DNA from: Thalassia testudinum
Lineage: Eukaryota; Streptophyta; Magnoliopsida; Alismatales; Hydrocharitaceae
NCBI GenBank assembly: GCA_037157565.1
Contig: JAZHRO010000036.1
Span: 135,834,501-135,898,500 of the forward strand
Length of the DNA stretch: 64,000 nt
Direction of reading: 5' to 3'
Part shown: positions 45,148-55,815 of the stretch, piece after piece
How the letters are laid out: each line of letters starts with the position of its first letter
Numbering within the stretch: position 1 is the first letter of the stretch
The notes under the pieces: model-generated
Told to the model about the DNA's origin: nothing
Seen by the model: only the letters and a program-made list of their open reading frames with translations
Database searches by the model: none
Translations under genes and position numbers: made by a program

Positions 45148-45152
45148 AACAC

Positions 45153-46922
45153 TGATCAAATGTGCTTTGCATGTTAAAATTAAGGTTTGGAGAACATGTT
45201 GTCATAGCTTGCAAAATGCGTCGATCAAATAAAATTTATAACCAAAACTCGAAAAGTGAGTCTCGGGTCGAACACGGGGAGGCGAACGTTTGGTTTTGAA
45301 AAATCCACATTTTGCTTTTATTTATTTTTGTCATTTTATCTTTTCTAATTTTTTTGGTATTTTTTATCAAGCAAGCGATTAGGTCGGTGAAATCTTATCT
45401 AGCCAATCTACTTACGAAAATATAAGAGAGAGAGAGAGAGAAACAATCATGGATTTCTAATCAAATGTTTTTTTTTTACAACTAAGAAAGCGGGAAAGAT
45501 TACACTACGAAAGCAAAAAAAAAAAGAAAGAGGTGAGAGAATCCCCCTCGACGGTTGCTTGGAGGACGACTCACTCTAACATCGCCTGGAGGAAGGTGGT
45601 GAGGAGCGGGACGAATGGGGATGGAGCTGGAGGATGGAGGATGGGGTAGGACGATGATGCAGCAAGGATCTTCTTCCCGAAGGGCGGTGAGAGGATTGCC
45701 ACGGGATGCTCCATGAATGGGGATGAGAGGTGGGAAAACCATTTTCTTTTCTTCTCTAGAGGAGCATCCCGGGCTTGGGACAAGCTTCTCTAGAGGCTTG
45801 GAGGTGGTGAGAGGAAGAAAGGAAGAGATGAAGAGGAAAGGGAGGTGTAGGGGTCCTTTTATAGTGAAGGGAAGAGGGCAATTCGTGTAGAGGGCATTTA
45901 GTGACATCAAAGGAGTTGCTATAGATCCGCGCTAGCCAATCCCCCAAATGTCGCTAAAGCTTGCTGGTGCTCTTCAATTCCTTTGCTGGCGCATGCATAG
46001 CACAGGCCATTAGTGACAGCTACAAGTGTCACTAAAGGCATGTGCAACTGTCGCTGTAGCCTCCATCTCATGCTCGCTTGCAGCTGTGCTCACGAGCCCA
46101 GATGGCATTGGATGGCACGTAAGAATGCGCGTTGAGTTGGGCATTGGATTGCGCGGGTGTATCTGCGATCATCGGTGCATCCATGTGGAGACTCTTGCCC
46201 CGTTCGATGAAGATCGTGTGGCCTAGTTTGGCGGTCCCACTCACATTGTTGATTGCGTGTGCTCGTGGGGATTCGACCATGCGCCTACGGCTTGAGAGCA
46301 CCCATCACGACTAATGCGTTGCGGGCACTTTTGTGTCTCAAAGACGAATTGAGTGTTGCAGGCATGGAGGCATCCCAGCCATTGGATCTTGATCCAACGG
46401 TTAGGATTCGAAGGCACAGAAGATAAAGGGATTGGCCGATTGCTGTTGGCCAGTGTTGGGCGGCCAGATGGTGCCATGTGGCACTATCTGGGCCATCCAT
46501 CTTCTGTCTATTGCAGACTGTGCCACGATGCTCAGATTGAGATGATTCCCGCACTGCTGGATTTCGAACGTCACTCCGGATCCATCTGTATGGTCGGATT
46601 TTTCATCTGAAGCCCGTAAGGATGTCGCATTGCCCTCGAATTTCATATGATGCTATGGGACTCTGATCTAGACAATTTCAGAGGCATTAGACTCCGATTA
46701 TCGTCTTTATCAGATCAGTATGGTCCGATCGTCCATTCGAGGCCTTGAAATAAATCATCTTCTCTCTCGATCATAAAAAGGACCTAATTAACCTAAAATA
46801 TATACAACTACTCTAAATGCATAATGATGAATGCTATGCAATATTGATAACATAAAATGCAAATCTAAGCCTAGGAACATGCTTGATTAGCCATTTTAAC
46901 CTAAATAGATGTGTTTATATTA
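45153..46922 (-). mobile_element. Solo LTR B4 (family B), inside the Tat-like RT
   Basis: 1.77 kb flanked by perfect AACAC duplications (45148-45152 and 46923-46927). The minus-strand start is TAATATAAACACATC (TG changed to TA) and the end is TTTGATCA. It has the LTR-end block (45264-45287), (GA)n (45424-45443), the transcribed hairpin (45542-45566), and a TATA box with an upstream palindrome. It contains a short leader frame MEHPVAILSPPFGKK (minus strand, ending about 45571) also seen in B3, probably untranslated leader rather than a gene. Confidence 0.9.
45857..46035 (-). promoter_or_regulatory. B4 LTR promoter: TATA box with upstream palindrome
   Basis: On the minus strand CTATAAAA (45857-45864). 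Upstream lies a perfect 9-bp inverted repeat, TTAGTGACA (46010-46018) and TGTCACTAA (46027-46035), further from the TATA box than in B2 and B3. Confidence 0.5.
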
Positions 46923-47726
46923 AACACCTGCCTTCGCCTATACCCCGACAAGTGCACCTTTGGGGTCTCAACTGGAAAGTTCCTGGGGTTCTTGGTCTCT
47001 AGCCACAAAATTGAGGCCAACATAGAAAAGATCCAAGCAATCGAGGACCTGCAACCTCCAGGCATTCTGAAAGGGTTGCAGTCGTTGGTTAGCAAGATTA
47101 CCTCGTTAGGCTGATTCTTGTCCCGATCTTCCGACAAATGCCTACCCTTCTCCGAGAGCATAAAAAAGGACAAAGGCTACAATGCCACCCACTGGACTCC
47201 CCATTACCAAAAAGCCCTGGACGAAGTCAAGAATGCACTCCGAAATCCCTCCATCCTAACGGCCCCCTATCCTGGAGAAGTCCTCTCCCTGTACCTAGCA
47301 CCTCAGTGTCAGTCGTCAACGCCATTCTAGTTAGTGATTGGGGTGGAACCCAATGGCCTGTATATTTTGTCAGCAAAAGTTATCAAGGTGCTGAATTTAT
47401 ATATGCAGTCATCGAGAAGCTAGGGCTAGCCCTTGTCACTGCAGCCCGATAGCTACGCCCGTACTTCCAAGTCCACATGTTAATGGTCCTGTTAGACTAA
47501 CCCTTGAGGCAAATGCTTCACAAGCCCACGGGGTCAGCACAGGAGATCAGATGGGCCATGGAGCTAGCTGAATTTGACGTCAAATACCAGCCACGAAGGG
47601 TGATCAAGGGGCAAGTCTTGGCTGACTTCATCACTGAGTTTACTAATCCTGATGCCTCCCTCTCACTCCCCTGGTGACTCTACGTCGATGGCTCGTCCAT
47701 GGCAGCCGGGTTTAGGGCCTGGATAG
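46923..47726 (+). pseudogene. Tat-like element RT thumb, RNase H and start of second RNase H
   Basis: It resumes RT with LYPDKCTFGVSTGKFLGFLV, EANIEKIQAIEDLQPP and LKGLQSL (the C-terminal RT part), then after a stop SRSSDKCLPFSESIKK. The RNase H domain follows with PVYFVSKSYQGAEF and KLGLALVTAAR in one frame, then after stops EIRWAMELAEFDVKYQPR and GQVLADFITEF. The piece LYVDGSSMAAGF (about 47680-47715) begins the second, archaeal-like RNase H that is special to the Tat lineage. The frame ends in the GATAG duplication (47722-47726) where LTR D is inserted. Confidence 0.85.
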
Positions 47727-48022
47727 TGACAAAGTCGTTTACGCGCGTGTTTTGAAATATGTCGTAGTTCGCAGTATAGTCGCACGAAACCCTTGATCAA
47801 AAATATTTGTAAATTAATGAGATGGTGAGTCCTGGTCAAACTCAGGGAGGCGTTATGGAAATGCGAAATCTAATTCTAATCCTCTCCCTCTCTACTTGTT
47901 AAAACTCATGTCGATTTATAATTAGTTGCGTATTAATGCATGACATGCTGTTGCTACAGATATGCGAGATTAAAATGGGCAACTTTAATCACAATAAAAT
48001 ATGACAATGAAGCTAAAGTGAT

Positions 48023-50743
48023 TGTTTATACGGGCGAGATCGATGTTTTAAAGGATGTAATCATCGTAGGAAGTCAAAATCTCTCGAAAACAGATAAACT
48101 TTATGACTCAGAATCTACAATGGAGTTCGAAGTCGAACATAGGGTGCAAATGTGGAATTCATAACATTAATCTTCAATTTGAAGTAAATGAGCACAATAA
48201 ATGGAGCAAAATATAAGATATTCAATCAATAACAATCTACTCAAATGATATTCAATAATAAGAAAGAGTATTTCAAGAATTTTTTGGAATAAAAAGAAAT
48301 CAAGACAAAACAATGATGATTTGAATTACCAATTATTAGTCTTAATGAATCTTATATATCAACTACTCAAATGTATGAACAGTGTTATCAATCAAATATG
48401 CCACGTTAGATAAGTGGCCAAATTAATCCACAATAGCCTCAGATGTCAGAACCATGCATTAGATGACTTAAATGTGTCAAGCACAAGGCTTCTCAAAGCC
48501 TTTCTTTCTTTCTTTTCTTCTTTTTCTTTAGAGGCACAACCCTTCTCTTCTTCTTTAGAGACCTTCTTCTCTTTCTCACACACAGCATAGGGGAACCAAT
48601 TCCCTCTAGTGACTAAGTGTCGCATAGAGGACAAGACTCAGAGAGCAAAACCCACCCCTGCTCTCTCACAATTTCTCTTCTTCTTCTCTCTCAAATAACC
48701 GAGCCACCAATCGAGTATTGGGGGATCGAACAGTGTCCAGGGTCACCGGCATGTGTGGTGACCGAGGAGTGAATAGGCAAGTTATCGGGTGAAAGGGGTA
48801 GTGAGGGACCCGACCCCTCAAGTGTCTTGGGTGATAGAGCATAAACACAAAAATAATATATCCCTCAACTGTTGCTCCCAATCCCACGATGTGGGACTAA
48901 TGTTGTTGCTCTCTTCTCGCATGCCTGCAGCTTTTGATGCTTCACCAATTGGAGTAGTTGTTACAGCTGGGATCCTCAATTGAGGACTTGGAGGTCTTTC
49001 TGGGATGGTTCCGCATAGCCTGGGGGTGGATTTGATGAAGAACACGGCTGCGGCTTGATGAACAAGGCTGGAGAAGATGGCGCGGCGACAGAGCTCCAGC
49101 AGGGGACCTGAAACATGAAATATGGGCTATAATCCCTCGTTAAAATGCTTAGGAAGATCGCTATAGGGCGTGGAAGGTGATGGCGGCGTCTATGGGGTGT
49201 TTCATGCGCGGATGAGCGCAGACGGTGACGGAGAAGGTGGTCGGCGATGGGTGTGTTTGGGGGGTCACGTGAGTAATCCCCTCAATTTCTTGAGGGGTTT
49301 GGTGTGGGTGGATGAGGTGATGCTTGTGAAGGTGTTGGCGTAGCAAATGGAGGTGTGTAGCATGCTCGTGGCCTCGCCAGAGCTTGGCCAAAGTGAAGGA
49401 AAACGAAGGGGGAGGCCGGTGATCGTGGGTCAAATTGAAGGTTTAAGGGGATGAAAAGAAAGTAGTGGGAGAGGGAAACCTAGCTACGTTAACCTAGCTA
49501 GACGAAAGGGGAGGATTCCCACGCCGGTGTGATGGTCAGACATGGGGAAGATGAAATCTCAGGTGGGTGAAGCAGTGACGACGAAGGGGTATGGGTGGCG
49601 CTCGCAGGTATTATGACGTGTGGAGGAGCGTAAGGAAGATGCTCCTGCTGACTATTGTCTGTGGCGGCAGGCAAAGAAGTCAAACGGAGAAGGTCGCCAG
49701 AGCTCATGGAGGATTCGACCGAAGAGAAGGGAAGAAGGAGGGAAACCGGCCAAAAACAAGCTAAGGAGCGAGGGAAGTTGGTCAGGGTCCTCTTATAGGG
49801 CTAGAGTCGAGCTTCCAAGCTTGGAAACAAGCTCGAAAGCTCGAGAAATCAGGGATTAGGACTTGGAAACTTCCAAGAGTTTTCATGAACCCTAGGGTGA
49901 GAATTGAAAGGCAAGACAGGGTTCAGATTGAAGGGCATCTCTTCATGAATCTCCCTTCCAATTTTGGAAGGGTTTAGCTGCGAAATTAAGGAGCAATCCC
50001 TGATTGAAGGTCGGTTGCTGATGGGTTTAGGAGTTCTGCATACATGAAGGTGGTGGGGGCCAGTTGGTGAAGACGATGAAGTTAGGGGGTAATTGTAATT
50101 TTTTTGAAAGTTGAGGGGTTGATTGGAAGAGAAAGAATCAGACTGGACAAAAATGCAAACTAGGTCAAGATGGACTCTGGTTGGGTCCAAATTTAGCTAA
50201 AAACCTAATTTAAACCCAAGAAATCTCATGGTGAAGTCAGATTTTGGTTTTGACCAAGTTTTACTAGGTAATTTACGTAGAAATCCAAATTAGGGCAACT
50301 TCCTATTTGAGACTCTATTTTAGGTCAAAATGGGTTCAATGGTCAAATCAAGGGTACCAAACCTTATGGAATATTTTTCTATGATTTTTAGAAGGTTTAG
50401 ATGGAATTTATCTTGACCAAAACCTCTGTTAATTAAGCGAGTCTAAAATTAGGGTTTCAGGTGTCTGTTAATTTTTGAAATGCGCGAAAACCTATTTCTA
50501 TCTATATGAACCCTCTTATTAGTTATTAATGCTCATTTAACCTTCATTTAACCCTTGGGAAACCCCATGATTATTCTGCATTCATGATCTTCTATTAAAA
50601 TTACACATTTAACCCTATTTTAAAGCATTCTTCTCAATAAGGATATTCAATGAATTATGACTCTCCGACGATTATGTAGGAGCAGTTGTCAATTGATTCT
50701 GACTAATTAAAGCTAATTATGGTAGATGATGACGTTATCATCA
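48023..50743 (-). mobile_element. Solo LTR A3 (family A), nested in LTR D
   Basis: 2.72 kb with perfect GTGAT duplications (48018-48022 and 50744-50748). The minus-strand start is TGATGATAACGTCATCA and the end is GTATAAACA. It carries the LTR-end block (48128-48149), a purine/pyrimidine-rich tract (48500-48690) and a promoter. The ORFs inside belong to LTR sequence. Confidence 0.92.
49792..49877 (-). promoter_or_regulatory. A3 LTR promoter: TATA-like box with upstream hairpin
   Basis: On the minus strand CTATAAG (49792-49798). Upstream lie the palindrome TTCCAAGCTTGGAA (49813-49826) and the short hairpin CTTGGAA-AC-TTCCAAG (49862-49877). Confidence 0.45.
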
Positions 50744-51579
50744 GTGATTTTTGCAACACATACACACACACACATACACACATATATAAAGATGATTTTC
50801 ATTGAGTTCAGGATGGTTGCTACAAAGCGAAGCTTAAGGAAAGCTTGTACAGGAAAGCTTAAACAAAACAACTAGCTAGTAGAAAATGAGTGCATGCATG
50901 GATCTACGGGGAGATTACACATGCATCATTGAGGGGGAAGAGAGAGGTACACTACTAAGCATAAAAGAATTGCAAAGAAAAAAAAGCTCATGAAGAACTA
51001 CTTATCTATGTTAGCAGAAGGAAGGGCATCGAAGGTGGTCTCCAATGGCCTATAAGATGGAGGTGGTAGGGAGAAGAAAGAGGGGTAGCCAATGGTGGGT
51101 AGGTCGGCCCTTGGAGGAAGGAAGGAGAGATGATATAGCCTTAATGAGGAGGTGGAGTAGCCATGGTGGACGTGGAGGTAGAGGTGCTCATGAAGGTGGA
51201 GGTGAATGGTGGCCAAGCTAATGGGAGACTAGATGGCTAGATGGGGGCTTGTGGATGTCCAAGGGGTCTTTAAATAGACCCTTGGCTTAGCTCTCTAGAG
51301 AACTATGGAGTTCTCTAGAGGAATCTCCATCTTGAAATCAAGATGGGAGGGGAAGTGGTCTTCTTAGATCCACATTTTGTGGATCTAAGAGTGGACTCCC
51401 TTGGTTGCCATTTTTGGCAACCAAAGGTGGCGCCATCTAGAGAAGACTCTAGATGGTGTATGAATGTGTGTGTATGGGTGTGTGTGTGTGTTCGTAAATG
51501 TGTGGCTAAGTGTAGTCGTGGGTAGGTGGTCAAGTGGACCACTTGGTCCACTTCTAAATAGGTCTAAGTTGGTCCTATG

Positions 51580-52030
51580 TTGGTGTCTAAAAATAGGTTT
51601 AAGTGTAACCTATTGCTAGATGGTTGATCAATTAAACTTGGCTAAGTTTAATTGAGTTTAGTGAGAACCTAATTAGGTTTTTAGGAAGGTCTTGGGTTAG
51701 CCAATTGGACTTGCTTGGGTTGATTTGAATCAATTAGATTCAGGTCCAACCCTAATTAGGTTCTACTGAGCCTAATTAGACTTGAATAGGTAGGGATGGA
51801 TCAATTGGATCCTGGGTAGACCCAATTGGATTTTGGTGCACCTAATCAAGTAGAAATGCACCCAATTGGATGCAGGTTAGGTAATTGGGTTTGGGCTGAG
51901 TCTAATTAGACTAGTCTAAGCCTAATTAGGTTGGGGTTAGCCTAATCAGGTTCATCTGGACCTAATTAGAACAAGGTTGACCCAGTGACCTCCAATTGAG
52001 CTAATTGGGATATCAAGGGATCTAAATGGG
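51580..52030. repeat. CCTAATTAGG/CCAATTGG-rich array in LTR D
   Basis: About 450 bp in which CTAATTAGG, CCAATTGGA, AATTAGACT and similar words with an AATT core recur at 15-30 bp spacing. After it comes a GGATAGGG-rich stretch (about 52050-52350) with many GGGATAAGGG-like words. Confidence 0.65.
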
Positions 52031-52679
52031 ATTCTAAGGTGGGAATTCGGTTAGAGTTAAGAGGATTGAGTATAGGGATAGTGGATAGTGGGAATTTGGA
52101 TAGTGTTATCTAGGTTTTGGCTGAAGTGGGGAAATTGAAGTTTAGGGATAAGGGTATCCCGGAAGGGGGATAATAGTTGGGATAATGTGGATAAGGGCAT
52201 GGATAGCACAATCCATGTTTTGATTTTTCAGCTAAATTAGCCTAATAGGGAGGTGGCTTAGGGATAGGGACATGGATAGGGTTATCCTAGAGACTAAGGA
52301 TAGGGATAGGGTTGTCCTAATGCTAGGGATAAGTGTAGGGATGTCCTAATGTTCTTCATAATTTAATCCAAGCATTAATTTCTACTTAGTAGAGTCTCTT
52401 ATCTCAACCCTATATTATTTCTTCTACTATTTATTCCTAAGTCTTCTACTCCAGCTCTAGCTTCTCTTTATTCTTCAGATCCAGCTTCAGATCCAACTTA
52501 TTACCTACAATCCACACAATGCACTTAATTAGCACATTATAACATTATTTTATGCGTGGCTAAAATAAAGCAAGAAAGATGCAAAGTATGCTTATGTATT
52601 CATGGATTACACTAAATTATGCTAAGTTCTAACTTAATTTAGGTCATTTAAGACCCATGATTGCTGCGCGATCAGATAG

Positions 52680-53158
52680 CCTTAACCTCTCCAGACGATG
52701 CTACTCATAAATACGCCGTCAAATTAGACTTCCTCACGTCCAACAACCAGGTAGAATACTTGGCCATGATGGCAGGCATCCGGTAGCCAATCCATGGGGA
52801 TCGCGTTGCTGGAGGTCCACACGAACTCCTAACTGGTCGCTAACCAAATAAACGGTGAATACCAGGCTCAGGACCCAAACATGATGTTATATGCTGATAA
52901 GGTCAAGGAGGAGTTGGCGGACTTCAAAGCCATCTCCATTAAGTGGGTACCCTGCGTGGACAACCCCTTGGCAGAAGCATTAGCAAAGCTCGCCGCTGCC
53001 ATCCCTCAGGGGCAAGATGAGGACATTTGCCTCCAGACCCTTAAGGGGCCAACTATCCTCACCTCCAGAATGCTCGCGATAGAGCCTTCCACCTCATGGA
53101 TGACGCATATCGTTACTTACTTGAGTTCTGGCAAGCTGCCCTCAGGAGAACCCTGACC
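52680..53158 (+). pseudogene. Tat-like element second RNase H (rest) and linker
   Basis: It continues the archaeal-like RNase H after LTR D. SPDDATHKYAVKLDFLTSNNQ and VEYLAMMAGIR are readable, then several stops, then the open stretch 52881-53156 with LADFKAISIKWVPCVDNPLA and EALAKLA, which is the C-terminal end of the domain. The remainder is the linker to integrase. The first catalytic Asp is on the other side of LTR D. Confidence 0.85.
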
Positions 53159-54245
53159 CAAGGCCTTTCTTCTTAAGGCCTCCCAATACACCCTGATTGA
53201 AGGGTAGTTGTACAAGCAGGGGTATTCCACCCCCTTGCTACGCTGCCTAACATAGGACAAGGCAACTCAGGCCCTTCAAGGAGCCCATGAAGGCACTTGC
53301 GGGAACCACGAAGGGTACAAGGCACTCCTCACCAGGTTATTCCAGGTGGGCTACTTCTGGCCCCAATTGAAGCAGCATTGCAAAGCCTTCATAATCAAGT
53401 GTGACAAGTGCCAGCGGTTTTCCACCCTGCACCACTTGCCACCTGGAAAGTTGGTGCCCACCATGTCACCCATCCCCTTCGCAAAGTGGGGCATGGACTT
53501 CGTCAGTCCCTTCCCACCAGTGTCGGCTCAGAAGCGGTTCATCTTGGTAGCCGTCGACTACTTCTCTTAATGGGTCAAGGATGAGGCCATGGCTAGCCCT
53601 ACGGCCAACAGGGTCGTTTCCTTCGCCCGAAAGAGCATCATAGCTCGGTACAAGATACCTCATTACATAGTCACAGACGACAGAACCTAGTTTGCCTATA
53701 GAAAATTTGAAGATTTCTGACCAACTGGGATATCCATCTGTGCTTTACGTCAATAGGTCACCCCCCAGGCGAACGGACAAGCTGAAGTAACCAACCGCAC
53801 CATCATCTCAATGCTCAAACGTCGGCTAGATTCAGCCAAAGGGAGATGGGCGGAGGAACTTCTTGACGTTCTTTGGGGATATAGGACTTGCCAAAGGACT
53901 TCTACAGGCCACACACCATTCAGCTTGGTGTACGTCATGGAAGCCCGGCTACCCATCGAAATAGTCCTCCCCACTTACAGAATGCAACTATACAACTCGG
54001 CTACCAATGATGACCAAGACTGCTTGGCCCTAGATCTCCTAGAAGAACTAAGGGATGGAGCCTCCAAGATGACCCTCAAGTGCAAAGAAGCCACAGTCAC
54101 TTCATACAATAAGCGTGTCAAGGCCCGGAAGTTCTCCCAAGGAGACCTGGTCCTATGTGAATGTGAAGTCTCCATGCCAACCCAGTCGGGCGGGAAGTTA
54201 GACCCAACGTGGAAGGGCCCTACAAAATTCGTAAGGACAGTCTGA
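53159..54245 (+). pseudogene. Tat-like element integrase, broken
   Basis: Integrase of the Tat type. Zinc-binding region: GTCGNHEGYKALLTRL, VGYFWPQLKQH and CDKCQRF (His/Cys set visible). Core: FAKWGMDFVSPFP (first Asp), FILVAVDYFS, a TAA at 53568, IIARYKIPHYIVTDD (second Asp region, altered: a stop where the GxQF should be), then PQANGQAEVTNRTII (with the catalytic Glu in AEVTN). 53811-54245 is open to the C-terminus with WAEELLDVLWGYRTCQRTST and FSQGDLVLCE. It has at least three breaks. Confidence 0.9.
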
Positions 54246-54555
54246 GTGACTTCTATGAGTTACTAGCCTTGGATGGTAGGGATATCCCCTAAACTTGTAA
54301 TGCAAGCAACTTGCGAATGTATCATACATAAAGGGCCCAAGAGCAATAAAAAAGAAAGGCATCTTTTCATTCCAACAAGCGTTGTTTGGTTACATCTCTC
54401 TAGAAAAAAAAAAAGAAAAAATTGGGGGGGTGGGGGGGTGGGGGGATGGAGACATAGAAGGCAACAACCCAAACGTTGCTGGAGGGCATTACTCCCACAG
54501 CTTGAACCTATCTTGGTCGGTTGAAGGCAAAATGCAAAGCGGATTAACAACCCCC
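54246..54555 (+). other. Tat-like element: end of pol and spacer
   Basis: A short non-coding spacer with an A-rich run and a G-run (54420-54445). The antisense ORF comes next. Confidence 0.5.
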
Positions 54556-55815
54556 GCAGCTAGGTCAGCAACCTTAGTCGAGCTACCCCCCGCGGTAGCC
54601 AACGGAGTGGCCTCTTCGGTAGTTGCCTAGTCCACCCCTACGTTGCACTAACACTCCGCGAGCAGTTTTGCAGGGCCATCGTCAGCACCATGACCAGTCT
54701 CCTTGAGTGGATCATATTCCGACACCAATCGGTCGATCAGCTAGGAACACACCTCCTCTGCGGAGACTCACTTCCCCTCTATAAGAGCCTTGATGGAAGC
54801 CAGAGTCTACTTCCCTATGTCGTGGGAAAGCTCATTCCGGATCGGGCCCATGGACAGGTCCCTGGCCAAGAAGTCCGTGACCACATCGGCAGCTAGCCTT
54901 GGCCCTCTCGCCCCTTCCATGGGTCCCTCCGCACCCTCCAACTTAGCCACATGCAAGCCCCACTTAGACGCAAGCTCGTGGGCTTCGACAAGGTTGGCTT
55001 TCAGCTTTTCCATAACCACCTCCGCCTTCTCTAAACTTCCTCACAGAGAGGCAAGTCTATCCATGGAGGCGCTTAGATAGACGCACTCTTCCTCTAAAGC
55101 CTTCTCATATAGATCCATAGAGGAAGAATGCGCGGTCTTCAGCACCAGCACTTCCTCCTTCAAGGAGGTAACCTGGGCACGAGCAGTCGGAAGGCACTCG
55201 GGCATATCCCTTAGGGCCGCCAAGTGGGTACGATGCTTCCCCTCAAGCTGCTTCGACAACTCCTCACCAGTAGCAGATGCTTTCTGCAATAGGGAGCGGG
55301 TCTTCTTCAACTCCCCCTTCAGCCGACCTGCCTGGCTGGTGGCCTCTCGCTGAGAGCGAAGCCTTCGCTCCGACTCTTCTGTAGCCTTCTCTACCTTCTC
55401 CCACGCAGCAATAGCCTCCGCTATCTGCCGGAGCATCTGTCAATGCTCCGCTTTGGCCATGATAGTCCATTGAGAAACTAAGTCCGCCACATTGCTGGAA
55501 CTAGTCGAGGCAGGGAGCTCCAGGGGAAGACCACCACATAGGATGTAGCACGATCCAAGCATCTCCGCCTGGAAGCCGTTGACATGTTAGAATACAAGTA
55601 GCCCAAGCCAAAGGTAAATGCCACCCAAAAATAAGCCTTACGAGCTTACCACAGGCATGCAATAAAAGAACACGTGGTTCCAGTCCATGCCTCGAGGCCC
55701 AGAAGTGGCCCAAGACACGATTTCATTCAAGTGTCTCAGTAGTTGCCTCTCCAAGTTGGGGTCTCAGCTGGATAACCCTGGCTGAACAGTCGCAAGAGGC
55801 TTGGGCATGGACCCC

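Larger units (their letters stand above)
47727..52674 (-). mobile_element. Solo LTR D, inside the Tat second RNase H, carrying nested A3
   Basis: Perfect GATAG duplications (47722-47726 and 52675-52679). The minus-strand start is TGATCGCGCAGCAATCA and the end is GACTTTGTCA. Without A3 and its duplication it is 2.2 kb. It has an LTR-end block at 47829-47853. The RNase H frame resumes directly after the right duplication, which confirms the border. The segment 50760-52670 contains a (CA)n/(TA)n tract (50755-50790), a (GT)n tract (51460-51492) and an AATT-rich array. No genes. Confidence 0.9.

Noticed and set aside
45571..45783. Short leader peptide MEHPVAILSPPFG... as a conserved gene of family B
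   Set aside because: Similar text occurs in B3, but the frame diverges after about 20 residues and is absent from B1, so nucleotide conservation of the leader explains it better.
55041..55436. A host coiled-coil gene
   Set aside because: It sits antisense in the Tat-like element between integrase and the 3' LTR, in line with the other antisense pieces, so it belongs to the element's extra ORF.
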